42,313 nt of DNA from Deltaproteobacteria bacterium (lineage in GTDB: Bacteria > Desulfobacterota > Binatia > Binatales > Binataceae): the NCBI GenBank assembly GCA_003135135.1, contig PLDK01000011.1, forward strand, positions 1 through 42,313, in the 5' to 3' direction. Each line of letters starts with the position of its first letter. Within the stretch, counting starts at the first letter, position 1. The notes beneath the pieces were generated by a model. The model searched no databases and had not been told where the DNA came from. It saw nothing but the letters and a program-made list of their open reading frames with translations. Made by a program: the position numbers and the translations under genes. Positions 15,906 through 24,728 of this stretch are shown piece after piece.

Positions 15906-17564
15906 GTGAAAGTCACCAGCCTGAATGCGGCCCATCTGCTCGTGCGATGTCTCGAGAATGAGGGCGTAAAATATGTGTTTGGCATTCCCGGCGAGGAAAA
16001 CATCCACTTCGTTGACGCGCTGAACGGTTCGTCGATCCGCTTCATCCTGGTACGCCACGAGCAGGGCGCCGCATTCATGGCAGACATGTATGGGCGGGTT
16101 ACCGGTCGGGCCGGGGTCTGCATCGCGACGCTGGGCCCCGGCGCGATCAATCTGCTGCTCGGCGTCGCCGACGCGCACACTGACAGCGCCCCTCTGGTGG
16201 CGATCTCGGCGCAAGTCGCGCTCTCCCGAATTTACAAGGAGTCGCATCAGGGTGTGGACCTTGTGGCGATGTTTCGTCCGATAACCAAATGGGCCGAGAT
16301 CGTGCTGAGGCCCGAAGCGATCCCGGAGATGGTCCGCAAGGCGTTCAAGGTCGCGCAGACTGAGCGGCCGGGCGCGGTGTACCTGGCGGTGCCGGAGGAC
16401 GTCGAGCAGTTTTCGGCGCCGCCTGATGCCGCGCCGCTCGCCATTAACGTCGTGTACGACATGGCGCCGTCGGCCAGCCAGATCGAACGTGCCGCAGAGG
16501 TGCTCAAAGGCGCCAGGTCTCCGATCGTCCTGGCTGGGCACGGGGCCGCGCGCAACGGCGCAAGCGACGCCCTCGTGCGATTTTCCGAGCGGCTCGGCGT
16601 TCCGGTGGCCACTACTTTCATGGGGAAAGGCGTCTTTCCCGACGATCATCCCAACGCGCTGGGTGCGCTGGGCTTCATGCGCCATGACTACGCCAACTTC
16701 GGCTTTGACCACGCCGATGTGATCGTGTGCGTGGGCTACGATCTGCAGGAGTACGCGCCTGAGCGGATCAATCCCGACGCCCGCAAGAAGATCATCCACA
16801 TTCACCGCTATCCCGCCGAGGTCGATGCTCACTACCACGTTGCAGTCGGAATCGAAGGAAACATCCCGCAGTCTCTCGATGCGCTCGCGAAGGCGGTGAA
16901 GAAATCGCGAGGCCCAGCCGCGGCCGGCGCAAAGATCCATGCCCTGCTGCGCAAGGAGCTTGACCGTGGCGCAAACGATGACTCGTTTCCGGTAAAGCCG
17001 CAACGGTTGGTCGCTGACATCCGCCGCGCGATGGGCCGGAACGACATCGTGCTGGCAGATACCGGCGCAGTGAAAATGTGGATGGCGAGGCTGTACCCGA
17101 CCTACGCTGCGAATACGTGTCTGATTTCGAACGGGCTTGCGACCATGGGCTTTGCGCTGCCCGGTGCGATCGCAACCAAGCTCGCGCAGCCGGACCGCAA
17201 GGTACTCGCGGTGATGGGCGATGGGAGCTTCCTTATGAATTCGCAGGAACTGGAAACCGCGGTGCGCGAGAAAATCCCGTTTGTCGTGCTGGTGTGGGAG
17301 GACAGCGCCTACGGGCTTATCAAGTGGAAGATGAACCTGGAGCTTGGGCGAGACTCCAACTGCGACTTCACGAACCCTGACTTTGTGGGATACGCCAAGA
17401 GTTTTGGCGTGAAGGGATTTCGAGTCCGCACCGCTGCCGAACTCCTGCCGACACTGAACCGCGCACTTTCCGATGATTCAGTGTCGCTGGTGGTGTGCCC
17501 CGTTGACTACTCGGAAAACCTCGCCCTGACGAAGATGCTCGGCGAGGTCACCGACCCCTTCTGA
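15906..17564 (+). CDS. Acetolactate synthase-like thiamine-diphosphate enzyme
   Basis: 552 residues in the usual three-domain order: PYR domain with the catalytic Glu52 in RHEQGAAFMAD, central domain, and PP domain with the cofactor motif GDGSFLMNSQELETA. The Asn that normally coordinates magnesium at the end of this motif reads Glu in VWEDSAYGLIKWK. The C-terminal VDYSENLALTKMLGEV resembles catabolic AlsS-type enzymes, which join two pyruvates to acetolactate. No regulatory small subunit follows. GTG at 15906 was chosen because GGAGG lies 10 nt upstream and the protein then begins with the usual (M)KVTS. Other 2-oxoacid carboligase substrates are possible. Confidence 0.88.
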   Translation: MKVTSLNAAHLLVRCLENEGVKYVFGIPGEENIHFVDALNGSSIRFILVRHEQGAAFMADMYGRVTGRAGVCIATLGPGAINLLLGVADAHTDSAPLVAISAQVALSRIYKESHQGVDLVAMFRPITKWAEIVLRPEAIPEMVRKAFKVAQTERPGAVYLAVPEDVEQFSAPPDAAPLAINVVYDMAPSASQIERAAEVLKGARSPIVLAGHGAARNGASDALVRFSERLGVPVATTFMGKGVFPDDHPNALGALGFMRHDYANFGFDHADVIVCVGYDLQEYAPERINPDARKKIIHIHRYPAEVDAHYHVAVGIEGNIPQSLDALAKAVKKSRGPAAAGAKIHALLRKELDRGANDDSFPVKPQRLVADIRRAMGRNDIVLADTGAVKMWMARLYPTYAANTCLISNGLATMGFALPGAIATKLAQPDRKVLAVMGDGSFLMNSQELETAVREKIPFVVLVWEDSAYGLIKWKMNLELGRDSNCDFTNPDFVGYAKSFGVKGFRVRTAAELLPTLNRALSDDSVSLVVCPVDYSENLALTKMLGEVTDPF

Positions 17565-18086
17565 GCGCGCCAAGGTTGTTGCGCCAGCTCAGACCCTGTC
17601 TATTGGCGATGCGGACCGCCGGGAATCGCAACTGCCGCGATGTCGCCGAGCCGTGAAGTACGACCGAGGACCAGCACAAGAGCATTTCTTCGGCGGCCGA
17701 GGGTACCAGAGACTCAGCGACGCCGAAACGAACCGTCGCCGCCAGATCGAGCGTGCGGACTAGGTTTTGAGGAGCGACCCGCGCCGGCGGGTCCATCTGG
17801 CCAGCTTTGTTACAAGCCCATCCGATCCACTCTGCGTACTTCTCGGATAGCTCAGCTCTTCCGAAGGATGTGGGCGAGGTTCTTCGTTCACAGATCTATT
17901 GGCTCGCACCCTCGTCTAACGAAACGGGCTCCGTGGCACCCACAACCGCCGAGGCAAGTGCTGCGGCGCAACAGGCTGGAATAATGATGCAGGATCGTCC
18001 CCCCATATCATTTTCAGTCCGAATCGACAGCCAAGAACAGCAGCGATAATACGCGCGAGCGTGCCGGGAATACGACGGCGGACCAT
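17565..18086. other. Gene-free stretch of about 520 bases
   Basis: No gene is supported. Short overlapping ORFs occur on both strands without ribosome-binding sites or recognisable motifs. It lies between convergent genes, so readthrough terminators would be expected, but no clear hairpin with a T-run was found. May be decayed coding DNA. Confidence 0.4.
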
Positions 18087-18134
18087 ACCAAAACTATGGA
18101 CTTTTCGCTGCTTTCGGAGTCTTTAGTAGCCTCA
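18087..18134 (-). repeat. Solo IS-end-like repeat, copy B
   Basis: On the minus strand it reads TGAGGCTACT, then AAAGACTCCGAAAGCAGCGA and AAAGTCCATAGTTTTGG. It aligns with the copies at 3225, 15549 and 37686 over the full length, with scattered substitutions. No transposase remains nearby. Confidence 0.65.
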
Positions 18135-18169
18135 GCGCAGATGCGGGCACACCGGCGACTCTTGAAAGC

Positions 18170-19645
18170 TCAGCGCACGGTTCTGCCGGCGTTGCGCATC
18201 AGGTGCCACCTGTAGAGCCTTTCGAAGACGATGCGGAGGCTGGCGGGACCGAGATAGGGCAGCTTGTGATTCACCACGAACAATTCGGTGAATTCGCTTT
18301 GCTCGCCCGCAATCAGTTCGGAGATGATGCGTCCCGCAGTCTGCGTGAATGCGACGCCTTCGCCGTTGTAGCCGACTCCATAGAAGATGTTCTTGTGATC
18401 TCCCATCACGCCTACTGACGGCGTGAAATCCATCGTGAAGCCCATCGTGCCGCCCCACGCATGATCGATTCGCAGTCCTTCCAGTTGCGGAAACGTCGTG
18501 AACAGGCTGCGGGTGAGTAATTCGAGGGCCGGCCGGTAGTTGCCGGAACTCGGCGCGTCGCCGGCGAAGTAGGGAGCGTCCGAACCGCCGATCACGATGC
18601 GCCCGTCAGCGGTCGGACGCTGGTAGTCGAAGAGCACCCGCAGGTCGGAGAGGCCCTGGCGGCCCTTCCAGCCTATCGATTCCCACTGCGCCTTGGTCAA
18701 CGGCTCGGTGGCGATCACATAGCTGCAAAGCGGCAACACGCGATCGCGGAAGAAACCAAGCCTCGGCGAGTATCCGTTGAGGGCGAGCACCAGCACCGGT
18801 GCGCTGATGTCGCCCATTTCAGTTTCGACCCGGTGCACCTTGCCCGGAGTCACACGCATCACCAGGGTCCGCTCGCGAACCTCGACGCCAGCGCGCTCGA
18901 CTAATGGCTTGATGCCGCGCGCCAGCTTCGCCGGGTTGAGAATGCCGCCGTAGGGGAACTTGAGGGCGGCGAGGTAACGCGGCGATCTGATTTCGGCCTC
19001 GAGTTCTTTGCCCTGCAGCAGCGCGGCGTCCAGCCCCATCGACTTGTAGCTCCGAAGCTGGTGTTCGAGCTGGGCGGCTTGCTCGTCGTCGATGGCGGCT
19101 TCGAGCACGCCGTTTTCCTCGAAGTCGCAGGCCACGCCATGTTCCTTCACCAGCCGCTTGATGTGTCCGATGCCGTAGAGGCTCGCGTCGAAGGCCTTGC
19201 GGCCGAGCTCCGGGCCTACCTTGTCCACCCACGCCATCAGCCCGGAGAAGCCCGCGTCGCAGAAGCCCCCGTTGCGGCCGCTGGCGCCGTATCCGCAGCA
19301 GGCGCCTTCGAGCAGCACGATATGCTTGTTGGGAAATCTGCGGCTTAGATGGTAAGCGGAGGAAAGCCCGGTGAAGCCGCCGCCGACAATGACGATGTCG
19401 GCCTTGTGGCTGCCCTTGAGGGGGGCGTTTATCTGCTGGTGTTCGAGGTCGGCCGCCTCGAACCAGAAATTGTCGAGAAAGTATTCGTACAGTTGCGGCG
19501 GTTTCGCCGGATCGTCGCCGAGCTGTTCAAGGCCGTGGGAGACGGCCCATGCGCCGGCCGCGCCAGCGGCAGCGCCGCCCAGGAATGCGCGTCTGGACAC
19601 TTTCCTCGCGCCGCGCGGCTTCGCACCGCTAGGACTTCCGCTCAT
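18170..19645 (-). CDS. Tat-exported FAD-dependent amine/amino-acid oxidase family protein
   Basis: 491 residues. The N-terminus carries a twin-arginine signal (SRRAFLGGAAAGAAGAW), so the folded flavoprotein is probably moved to the periplasm. The D-amino-acid oxidase-type FAD site is DIVIVGGGFTGLSSAYHLS, followed by GYGASGRNGGF, a segment common in glycine/sarcosine oxidases. Near the C-terminus FYGVGYNGEGVAFT provides the second flavin contact. The family oxidises C-N bonds, giving an imine and H2O2 or passing electrons on. The substrate is unknown and the gene stands alone. Confidence 0.88.
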   Translation of the reverse strand: MSGSPSGAKPRGARKVSRRAFLGGAAAGAAGAWAVSHGLEQLGDDPAKPPQLYEYFLDNFWFEAADLEHQQINAPLKGSHKADIVIVGGGFTGLSSAYHLSRRFPNKHIVLLEGACCGYGASGRNGGFCDAGFSGLMAWVDKVGPELGRKAFDASLYGIGHIKRLVKEHGVACDFEENGVLEAAIDDEQAAQLEHQLRSYKSMGLDAALLQGKELEAEIRSPRYLAALKFPYGGILNPAKLARGIKPLVERAGVEVRERTLVMRVTPGKVHRVETEMGDISAPVLVLALNGYSPRLGFFRDRVLPLCSYVIATEPLTKAQWESIGWKGRQGLSDLRVLFDYQRPTADGRIVIGGSDAPYFAGDAPSSGNYRPALELLTRSLFTTFPQLEGLRIDHAWGGTMGFTMDFTPSVGVMGDHKNIFYGVGYNGEGVAFTQTAGRIISELIAGEQSEFTELFVVNHKLPYLGPASLRIVFERLYRWHLMRNAGRTVR

Positions 19646-19918
19646 CGCACCTTCCTCCCTTATTGGAATCCCGGGGTTTTATCGCGTGCACGTGACGGTT
19701 CAAAACTCTCCGGTCTCTGCACCGCTCGGCCGGGGCGTGGTGGTTTTGGATAATTCTTCAGTGTCGCCACTAAAAATTCCACCTGAACCAGGGCTCGATC
19801 GGCTGCGAGAATCGCTATCGAATTGATGCGGTCAAATGAGACGGGCTGCGATCTGAACCACAAGCGGCTCACCCCTGATCGCCTGCCTCAACGCGCGGGG
19901 AGAATGCGTCGTTTCACG

Positions 19919-20872
19919 TCAGGAATCCTTGACGCGGATGACGTTTGCGCGGTTGGGCTGCTCCTCGCGGGGCGCCTGGCTGTAGTCGCCGAAGGCGCCG
20001 TCTCGCGTGGCGACTGCACCCGACACGCCCTCGCGCTTGGCCAGCTCGATGAAGCGGTGAGCATCGGGGGTGTTGCGCATGAGCCCGTCGAGGATCGGCC
20101 CGAGCGTCTGGATGGAGGCCAGGCCCATGTTCTCGTAGGCTTGGTTGACGATGAGCTTCATCGCGGCGAGTTGCGATAGCGGAATCGACGCCAAATCGCG
20201 CGCCGCGCGGTGCACCTCATCCTCAAGGCGCTCGAACGGCACCGCTGCGTTGATGAGCCCGATCTCCGCAGCTTTCGCACCCGACAGCGGTTTACCGGTT
20301 AGCGCGTACTCCTTGGCCTTGGTGAGGCCGAGGCGGTAAATCCACATGCCGCTCAGGTAGCAGCCCCACATCCGGGAGTAGGGGGTCCCGATCCGCGCAT
20401 CCTCGCTGGCGATCACCAGATCGGCGCACAGCGCCATGTCGCTGCCGCCTCCCACGCACCAGCCGTGGACCTGGGCGATCACCGGCTTGGGAGAGCGCCA
20501 CATGCTCATGAACTTCGGCACAGCTCCAAGGCCGAAGCCGGCAGCGGCCCCGACGAAGTCCTTGCCCGGATCCCACTTGCCATCGGTGGTCAACTGGTCG
20601 TCCCACTGATGAAAGCCGCCGCCGAAGTCGAACCCGGCGCAGAAAGCGCGTCCAGCCCCGCGCATCACGATTACCCTGACCGTGGCATCGGCGACCGCGC
20701 GATGAATAGCGGCTTCAATCTCATCGGGCATCGGCGGCACGATCGTATTGAGCCGATCCGGGCGGTTGAGAGTGATCGTCGCAATCGCATCGTCGACGCG
20801 GTACAACAACGTCTCGTAGGCTGTGTGAGTAGGTCTCGGAGTCTTGCTCCGAGGTTCCTTCCTTCGCTTCAT
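19919..20872 (-). CDS. Enoyl-CoA hydratase/isomerase family protein
   Basis: 317 residues of the crotonase fold. Oxyanion-hole segments are AFCAGFDFGG and HGWCVGGGSDMALCADLV. Of the two glutamates that classical hydratases use, the first position reads Asp (GGGSDM) and the second Tyr (IGTPYSR), so simple hydration is doubtful and isomerase, hydrolase or lyase chemistry is likely. An insert rich in Gly/Asp (residues ~85-110) follows the first motif. The ATG at 20872 has an excellent GGAGGAGG upstream; a longer reading is unsupported. It is divergent from the acyl-CoA mutase genes. Confidence 0.88.
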   Translation of the reverse strand: MKRRKEPRSKTPRPTHTAYETLLYRVDDAIATITLNRPDRLNTIVPPMPDEIEAAIHRAVADATVRVIVMRGAGRAFCAGFDFGGGFHQWDDQLTTDGKWDPGKDFVGAAAGFGLGAVPKFMSMWRSPKPVIAQVHGWCVGGGSDMALCADLVIASEDARIGTPYSRMWGCYLSGMWIYRLGLTKAKEYALTGKPLSGAKAAEIGLINAAVPFERLEDEVHRAARDLASIPLSQLAAMKLIVNQAYENMGLASIQTLGPILDGLMRNTPDAHRFIELAKREGVSGAVATRDGAFGDYSQAPREEQPNRANVIRVKDS

Positions 20873-21240
20873 CTGGGTCCTCCTCCGGCGGATAGCGGCC
20901 GTGATCGTGATCGTCGCGACACGCTCGGTCACTTCCACTTTAAGGAATTCATAATCGCCGCAATCGATAGCCGTGATGGCAAAACCTTCTCGCTATTTTG
21001 GCGCAATGTATACAACGGCGGGCGACGGCATGCCTAACCCGTGGTCCTGAAGTTCGTTGATCGGTAAGTGGAGCCGGGACCGCGATCGCCCGAATCACTG
21101 CCGCGCGAGGCATAGCAGGGCAGCGCTTGCGTTGGTCGAAGCGGGATTCTATAGGTCAACTACCGAATATCGGAAAAGTGAAATCAATTCTCACGCGGCG
21201 ACTGGTGGTCCGTGGTGCCGTGATGCGAGGAGGGGATGTC
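20873..21240. promoter_or_regulatory. Divergent intergenic region, presumably holding both promoters
   Basis: About 370 bases between divergent crotonase and mutase genes. No cobalamin riboswitch, strong hairpin or clear dyad was recognised. Only the two ribosome-binding sites (GGAGGAGG at its left edge, GAGGAGGGG at its right edge) are evident. Confidence 0.4.
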
Positions 21241-22836
21241 ATGCCGACCGACGCAAATGCGGGAAAGCCCTACTACCGGCCCGAGGACATTTCTGGAATC
21301 GACTACGCCACCGATCTCAACGATCCGGGAGCCTACCCCTACACTCGCGGCCGCCGGACTCAGCCACGGCATGATGCGAACTCCTGGATTCTTCGCGAGC
21401 TGTCGGGCGAAGGCTCGCCGGCGCATTCAAACCGCCAGTTCCGCGATCTAATCGCCAGGGGAGCAGTCGGTCTCGACGTCATTGGCGATGCGCCCAGCGT
21501 GGGTTGCCTCGATCCCGATCACCCGTTCGCGCGTGCGGCAGTCGGTACGCAGGGCGTCTCGATTTGCCGCCTTCAGGATTTTATCGAGCTATACGAGGGT
21601 ATTCCTCTCGACCGCATCACACTCTCTCATTCGCTTCCATCGTGGTTCACGGTCGCCTGCCTTTATCTCCTCGCGCGCAATCACGAGGTTGCCCCGGGCG
21701 CGCTGCGTGGATCGGTAATCCAAGCGCCGCTGTACGGGGAAGATTACTGCTATGCCGTCCATATGCCGGTTGAACTCCGGCTGCGGCTCACGCTCGATTC
21801 CATTGAATTCTGTACTCGCGAGATGCCCCGGTTTCACTCCTTCGTTGAAGACACTTACTTTGTGAGCGATGGTGGCCCCGACGTTGTCGACGAAATGGCG
21901 CTCGGGTTCGTGGAGATCCGAAAAGTAGTTCGCGAGCTCATGAAACGCGGTCTCAATATCGACAGCTTCGGTCCGCGCATCGCCATCCTGGTGAACTGCC
22001 GCATGGGTTTTTTCGAAGAGATCGCCAAGATCCGCGCGTCGCGGCGAATCTTTGCACGCATGATGCGGGAGGAGTTCGGAGCGAAGGACTCGCGTTCCTG
22101 GTCGGCCAACATTACTGCGCATACTGCGGGTAGCGCATTGACTGCCCAGCAGCCGGCAAACAACGTCGTCCGCGGCGCGGTTCAGGCCGTGGCGCTCGCG
22201 CTCGCCGGGGTACAGGCGATGGAAATCTCGACATTCGACGAGGCGTATCGGACGCCCAGCCGGGAGGCCCATCTCCTCGCACTTCGGACCCAGCAGATCG
22301 TCGGGCTTGAAACCGACTGCAGCAAAGTCGCCGATCCCCTGGGCGGCTCGTATTATGTGGAAAGTCTCACTAACAAGGTGGAACGCCGGATCGCGGACCG
22401 CATCCACGAGATCGAGGCTCTGGGGGACCCGGTGGATCTGAGCAACAGAGGTTATTTCCGGCGCCTCCTGGAGCAGGCCATGATAACGCGTGCCGCCGAG
22501 ATCCAGAACGGATCGGTTGCGAAGGTTGGCGTGAATGTCTGTCAGATCCCGGAGGAAGAGGACACCATGCTCCGGGAGGTCGTCGAGACGAAGATCGAGC
22601 CGTGCCTGGATCACATCGAGCGCATCCGTGAGTTCAAGCGAACGCGCGACCAGGCACGTGTCCGCAGCACCCTGACGGAGATCCGGTCGCGCGCCGCCGA
22701 CCCCAAAGAATCGTTGATCGTGCCGGCGATCTCAGCGCTTGCGGCGGACGCCACGATCGGCGAGATCTCAGGCGCGATGCGGATGGCATACGGGATGCGC
22801 TACGATCCACTCTCCGGCACGCCCGCTCCCTTCTAG
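21241..22836 (+). CDS. B12-dependent acyl-CoA mutase, large subunit, unusual active site
   Basis: 531 residues matching the substrate-binding barrel of methylmalonyl-CoA mutase-type enzymes: YPYTRG near the N-terminus, a GLDVIGDAPSVGCLDPDHP stretch, LSHSLPSWFTVACLYLL and VADPLGGSYYVESLTN. Aligned by eye, the residues that fix substrate type differ: the Tyr89 equivalent is Leu54, the Arg207 equivalent is Gln161 (as in isobutyryl- and hydroxyisobutyryl-CoA mutases), and the catalytic His244 equivalent is Phe207 (MPRFHS...TYFVSDGG). The ATG at 21241 follows GAGGAGGGG. The B12 subunit is encoded 8 bp downstream. Probably rearranges an uncarboxylated, perhaps bulky acyl-CoA; substrate unknown. Confidence 0.88.
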   Translation: MPTDANAGKPYYRPEDISGIDYATDLNDPGAYPYTRGRRTQPRHDANSWILRELSGEGSPAHSNRQFRDLIARGAVGLDVIGDAPSVGCLDPDHPFARAAVGTQGVSICRLQDFIELYEGIPLDRITLSHSLPSWFTVACLYLLARNHEVAPGALRGSVIQAPLYGEDYCYAVHMPVELRLRLTLDSIEFCTREMPRFHSFVEDTYFVSDGGPDVVDEMALGFVEIRKVVRELMKRGLNIDSFGPRIAILVNCRMGFFEEIAKIRASRRIFARMMREEFGAKDSRSWSANITAHTAGSALTAQQPANNVVRGAVQAVALALAGVQAMEISTFDEAYRTPSREAHLLALRTQQIVGLETDCSKVADPLGGSYYVESLTNKVERRIADRIHEIEALGDPVDLSNRGYFRRLLEQAMITRAAEIQNGSVAKVGVNVCQIPEEEDTMLREVVETKIEPCLDHIERIREFKRTRDQARVRSTLTEIRSRAADPKESLIVPAISALAADATIGEISGAMRMAYGMRYDPLSGTPAPF

Positions 22837-22844
22837 GACGCACA

Positions 22845-23267
22845 ATGGAAGCTGAAGCTCGAAACGGTAAACGGGTACGAGTGCTGATCGCGATTCTCGG
22901 CCTCGACCAGCATGAGACGGGAGCTTTGGCTGTCAGCGCGATGCTTCGCGATGCGGGCGTGGAGGTGATCTATCTCGGCCGGTTTGCCTCGCCCGAATCG
23001 GTCGCTGCGGCTGCGGTTGAAGAGTCGGCTGACGTAGTCGGCATCAGCTGTCATTCGTGGGAGTACATTCATTATCTGGACGACCTTCTCCGAGCCTTGG
23101 AACGAGGAGGTGAACGCATCCCACTCATGATCGGCGGGTCGGTTATCAGCCCTTCCGACAAGGCGCGCCTCCTCGAAAAGGGTGTGTCCGCAGTCTTCGG
23201 CGCAGGAACGTCGAGCGACGATATCGTCGCGACAGTTCGAAAGCTTGCCGGGGCTTTTGGTTCATGA
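22845..23267 (+). CDS. Acyl-CoA mutase small subunit, B12-binding domain
   Basis: 140 residues forming one cobalamin-binding Rossmann-like domain. The base-off His-on motif DxHxxG is present as LDQHETGALAVSAMLRDAG, with VVGISCHSWEY and LMIGGSVISPSDKARLLEKG supplying the Ser and Gly-Gly contacts to the nucleotide tail. It forms the mutase holoenzyme with the preceding gene, in the two-subunit arrangement of isobutyryl- and hydroxyisobutyryl-CoA mutases. No MeaB-type G-protein chaperone gene follows. Confidence 0.93.
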   Translation: MEAEARNGKRVRVLIAILGLDQHETGALAVSAMLRDAGVEVIYLGRFASPESVAAAAVEESADVVGISCHSWEYIHYLDDLLRALERGGERIPLMIGGSVISPSDKARLLEKGVSAVFGAGTSSDDIVATVRKLAGAFGS

Positions 23268-23417
23268 CCCAGAACCCGAATTTCCTCTTGAGTCTCCGAT
23301 TTCATCAACCCGTAGCGATTGGTTCCTTTGCCGAGGTTCCCGTCCGCTCGAAACACTCAGCCGCGGCGCGAAACGCACCCGCTGCGCGCTCGAACGGGTC
23401 GAAGCGCCCGAGTGCTT

Positions 23418-23454
23418 CCGTTCGCATCAGAGCCGACCTCTCTGATGCGAACGG
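23418..23454. terminator. Perfect 15-bp hairpin after the mutase genes
   Basis: CCGTTCGCATCAGAG and CTCTGATGCGAACGG pair without mismatch around a 7-nt loop. It lies 150 bp after the small subunit and before the thiolase operon. No T-run follows, so it may be a factor-dependent terminator, an mRNA-stabilising structure or a protein-binding site. An ORF overlapping it (from 23264) is not considered coding, and the rest of 23268-23593 shows no gene. Confidence 0.55.
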
Positions 23455-23593
23455 CATCATGTCCGGGCCGGCGATTAGGGTGCTTAAATCGAAATGTTAA
23501 TTGCCCAGCAGTACGGGTCCATCTCACCATGCCCATGGCATAGCGGTTGCATTTAATTACTCTTACCCAAAAATAGCTCGCTGGAGGCTTAAA

Positions 23594-24721
23594 ATGATTG
23601 ACAGTCCCAATGTGTGTGTGATCGGAGTCGGAATGTCGGCGTTCGGACGGCACCCGGAGGAATCCTTCGAGGATTTCGGTAAGGAAGCGATTGATGCCGC
23701 CTTAGCCGATGCGGGACTCGACTATTCGGCGATCCAAATGGCCTGCTGCGGCCACGCGATGCAGGGGATCACGGCCGGCCAGCGGCTCCTCAATCGCGTC
23801 GGTGCCACCGGCATCCCAATCATCAACGTGGAGAATGCGTGCGCGACCGGTTCGACCGCATTTCACCAGGCGGTGATGGCGGTGCGGGCCGGCGTGGTCG
23901 ATGTGGCTCTGGCGGTGGGATTCGAGAAGATGCAGCGCGGGCCGCTGGCTGCCGACCCGCGACTCGCGGCGCCATCGCAAGCTAAACGCTCGGCGCCGAT
24001 GCCCGAGATGTTTGCCGAGGTCTTCCGCGCGCACAGCAAGAAGTACGGCACCACGGTCGAGCAGATGGCGATGGTATCGGTGAAGAACCATCGCAACGCC
24101 TCGCGCAATCCCAAAGCGCAGTACGGGATCGAGGTCGGGGTGGAAGACGTCCTGGGCTCCCGCATGGTCGCCGATCCGCTGACCCTGATGATGTGCTGTC
24201 CGACCAGTTCGGGAGCGGCCGCCGCGATCGTAGCGCGCGCGGACTTCGCGCGGACCGCGCCCCGCAAGGCCGCCACCGTCGTCGCCTCCGTGCTGCAATC
24301 GGAGCGCGCCGCAAGCGACCCGCTCGCGTTCGTGACCGAGATAAACACGCGCACGGCGTCGCTCGCCTATCAGCAGTCCGGCCTCAAGCCCGACGACCTC
24401 GACGTGATCGAACTGCACGACTGTTTCGCGATCGCCGAAATCGTCCACTATGAAAACCTTGGACTGTGCGAACGTGGTGAAGGCGGAAAGTTTGTCGAAC
24501 AGGGGTTGAGCGCCATCAACGGACGGGTGTCCGTGAGCAGCTCCGGCGGGCTGCTCGCCAAGGGCCATCCGCTGGGCGCAACTGGCGTCGCGCAGATCGT
24601 GGAAATCGTCGAGCAACTCAGAGGCGAGTCCGGACCGCGCCAGGTACGCGATGCGAAGATCGGCCTGGCGCATTGTCAGGGCTTCGGCGGCGCCGCCTGC
24701 ATCCACATTCTGGCGGCATAG
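23594..24721 (+). CDS. SCP2-type thiolase (lipid-transfer protein family)
   Basis: 375 residues. The nucleophilic Cys lies in VENACATGSTAFHQA, and the C-terminal half shows ELHDCFAIAEI, GGLLAKGHPLGATG with the catalytic His, and a final CQGFGGAACIHIL. These are features of SCP2/Ltp-type thiolases, which cleave or condense 3-oxoacyl-CoA and branched or steroid side-chain thioesters. The ATG at 23594 has TGGAGG 6-7 nt upstream. It is first in an operon with acyl-CoA ligase, nitroreductase, acyl-CoA dehydrogenase and MaoC genes, so a beta-oxidation-like role is likely. No DUF35 partner protein is seen. Confidence 0.9.
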   Translation: MIDSPNVCVIGVGMSAFGRHPEESFEDFGKEAIDAALADAGLDYSAIQMACCGHAMQGITAGQRLLNRVGATGIPIINVENACATGSTAFHQAVMAVRAGVVDVALAVGFEKMQRGPLAADPRLAAPSQAKRSAPMPEMFAEVFRAHSKKYGTTVEQMAMVSVKNHRNASRNPKAQYGIEVGVEDVLGSRMVADPLTLMMCCPTSSGAAAAIVARADFARTAPRKAATVVASVLQSERAASDPLAFVTEINTRTASLAYQQSGLKPDDLDVIELHDCFAIAEIVHYENLGLCERGEGGKFVEQGLSAINGRVSVSSSGGLLAKGHPLGATGVAQIVEIVEQLRGESGPRQVRDAKIGLAHCQGFGGAACIHILAA

Positions 24722-24728
24722 GAGAACA

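Noticed and set aside
15786-17003. 405-codon minus-strand ORF
   Set aside because: Antisense shadow of the acetolactate-synthase-like gene, no motif recognised.
17548-17796. 82-codon minus-strand ORF in the gap after the acetolactate-synthase-like gene
   Set aside because: Overlaps the 3' end of that gene, no ribosome-binding site and no recognised motif.
20873-21240. Possible cobalamin riboswitch before the mutase
   Set aside because: No B12-box-like sequence or multi-stem structure was seen; the same check upstream of the TonB receptor was also negative.
21589-22614. 341-codon minus-strand ORF
   Set aside because: Antisense to the mutase large subunit, which is identified by several motifs.
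23264-23500. 78-codon ORF overlapping the mutase small subunit stop through ATGA
   Set aside because: It reads through a perfect 15-bp hairpin, is low in complexity and has no family resemblance.
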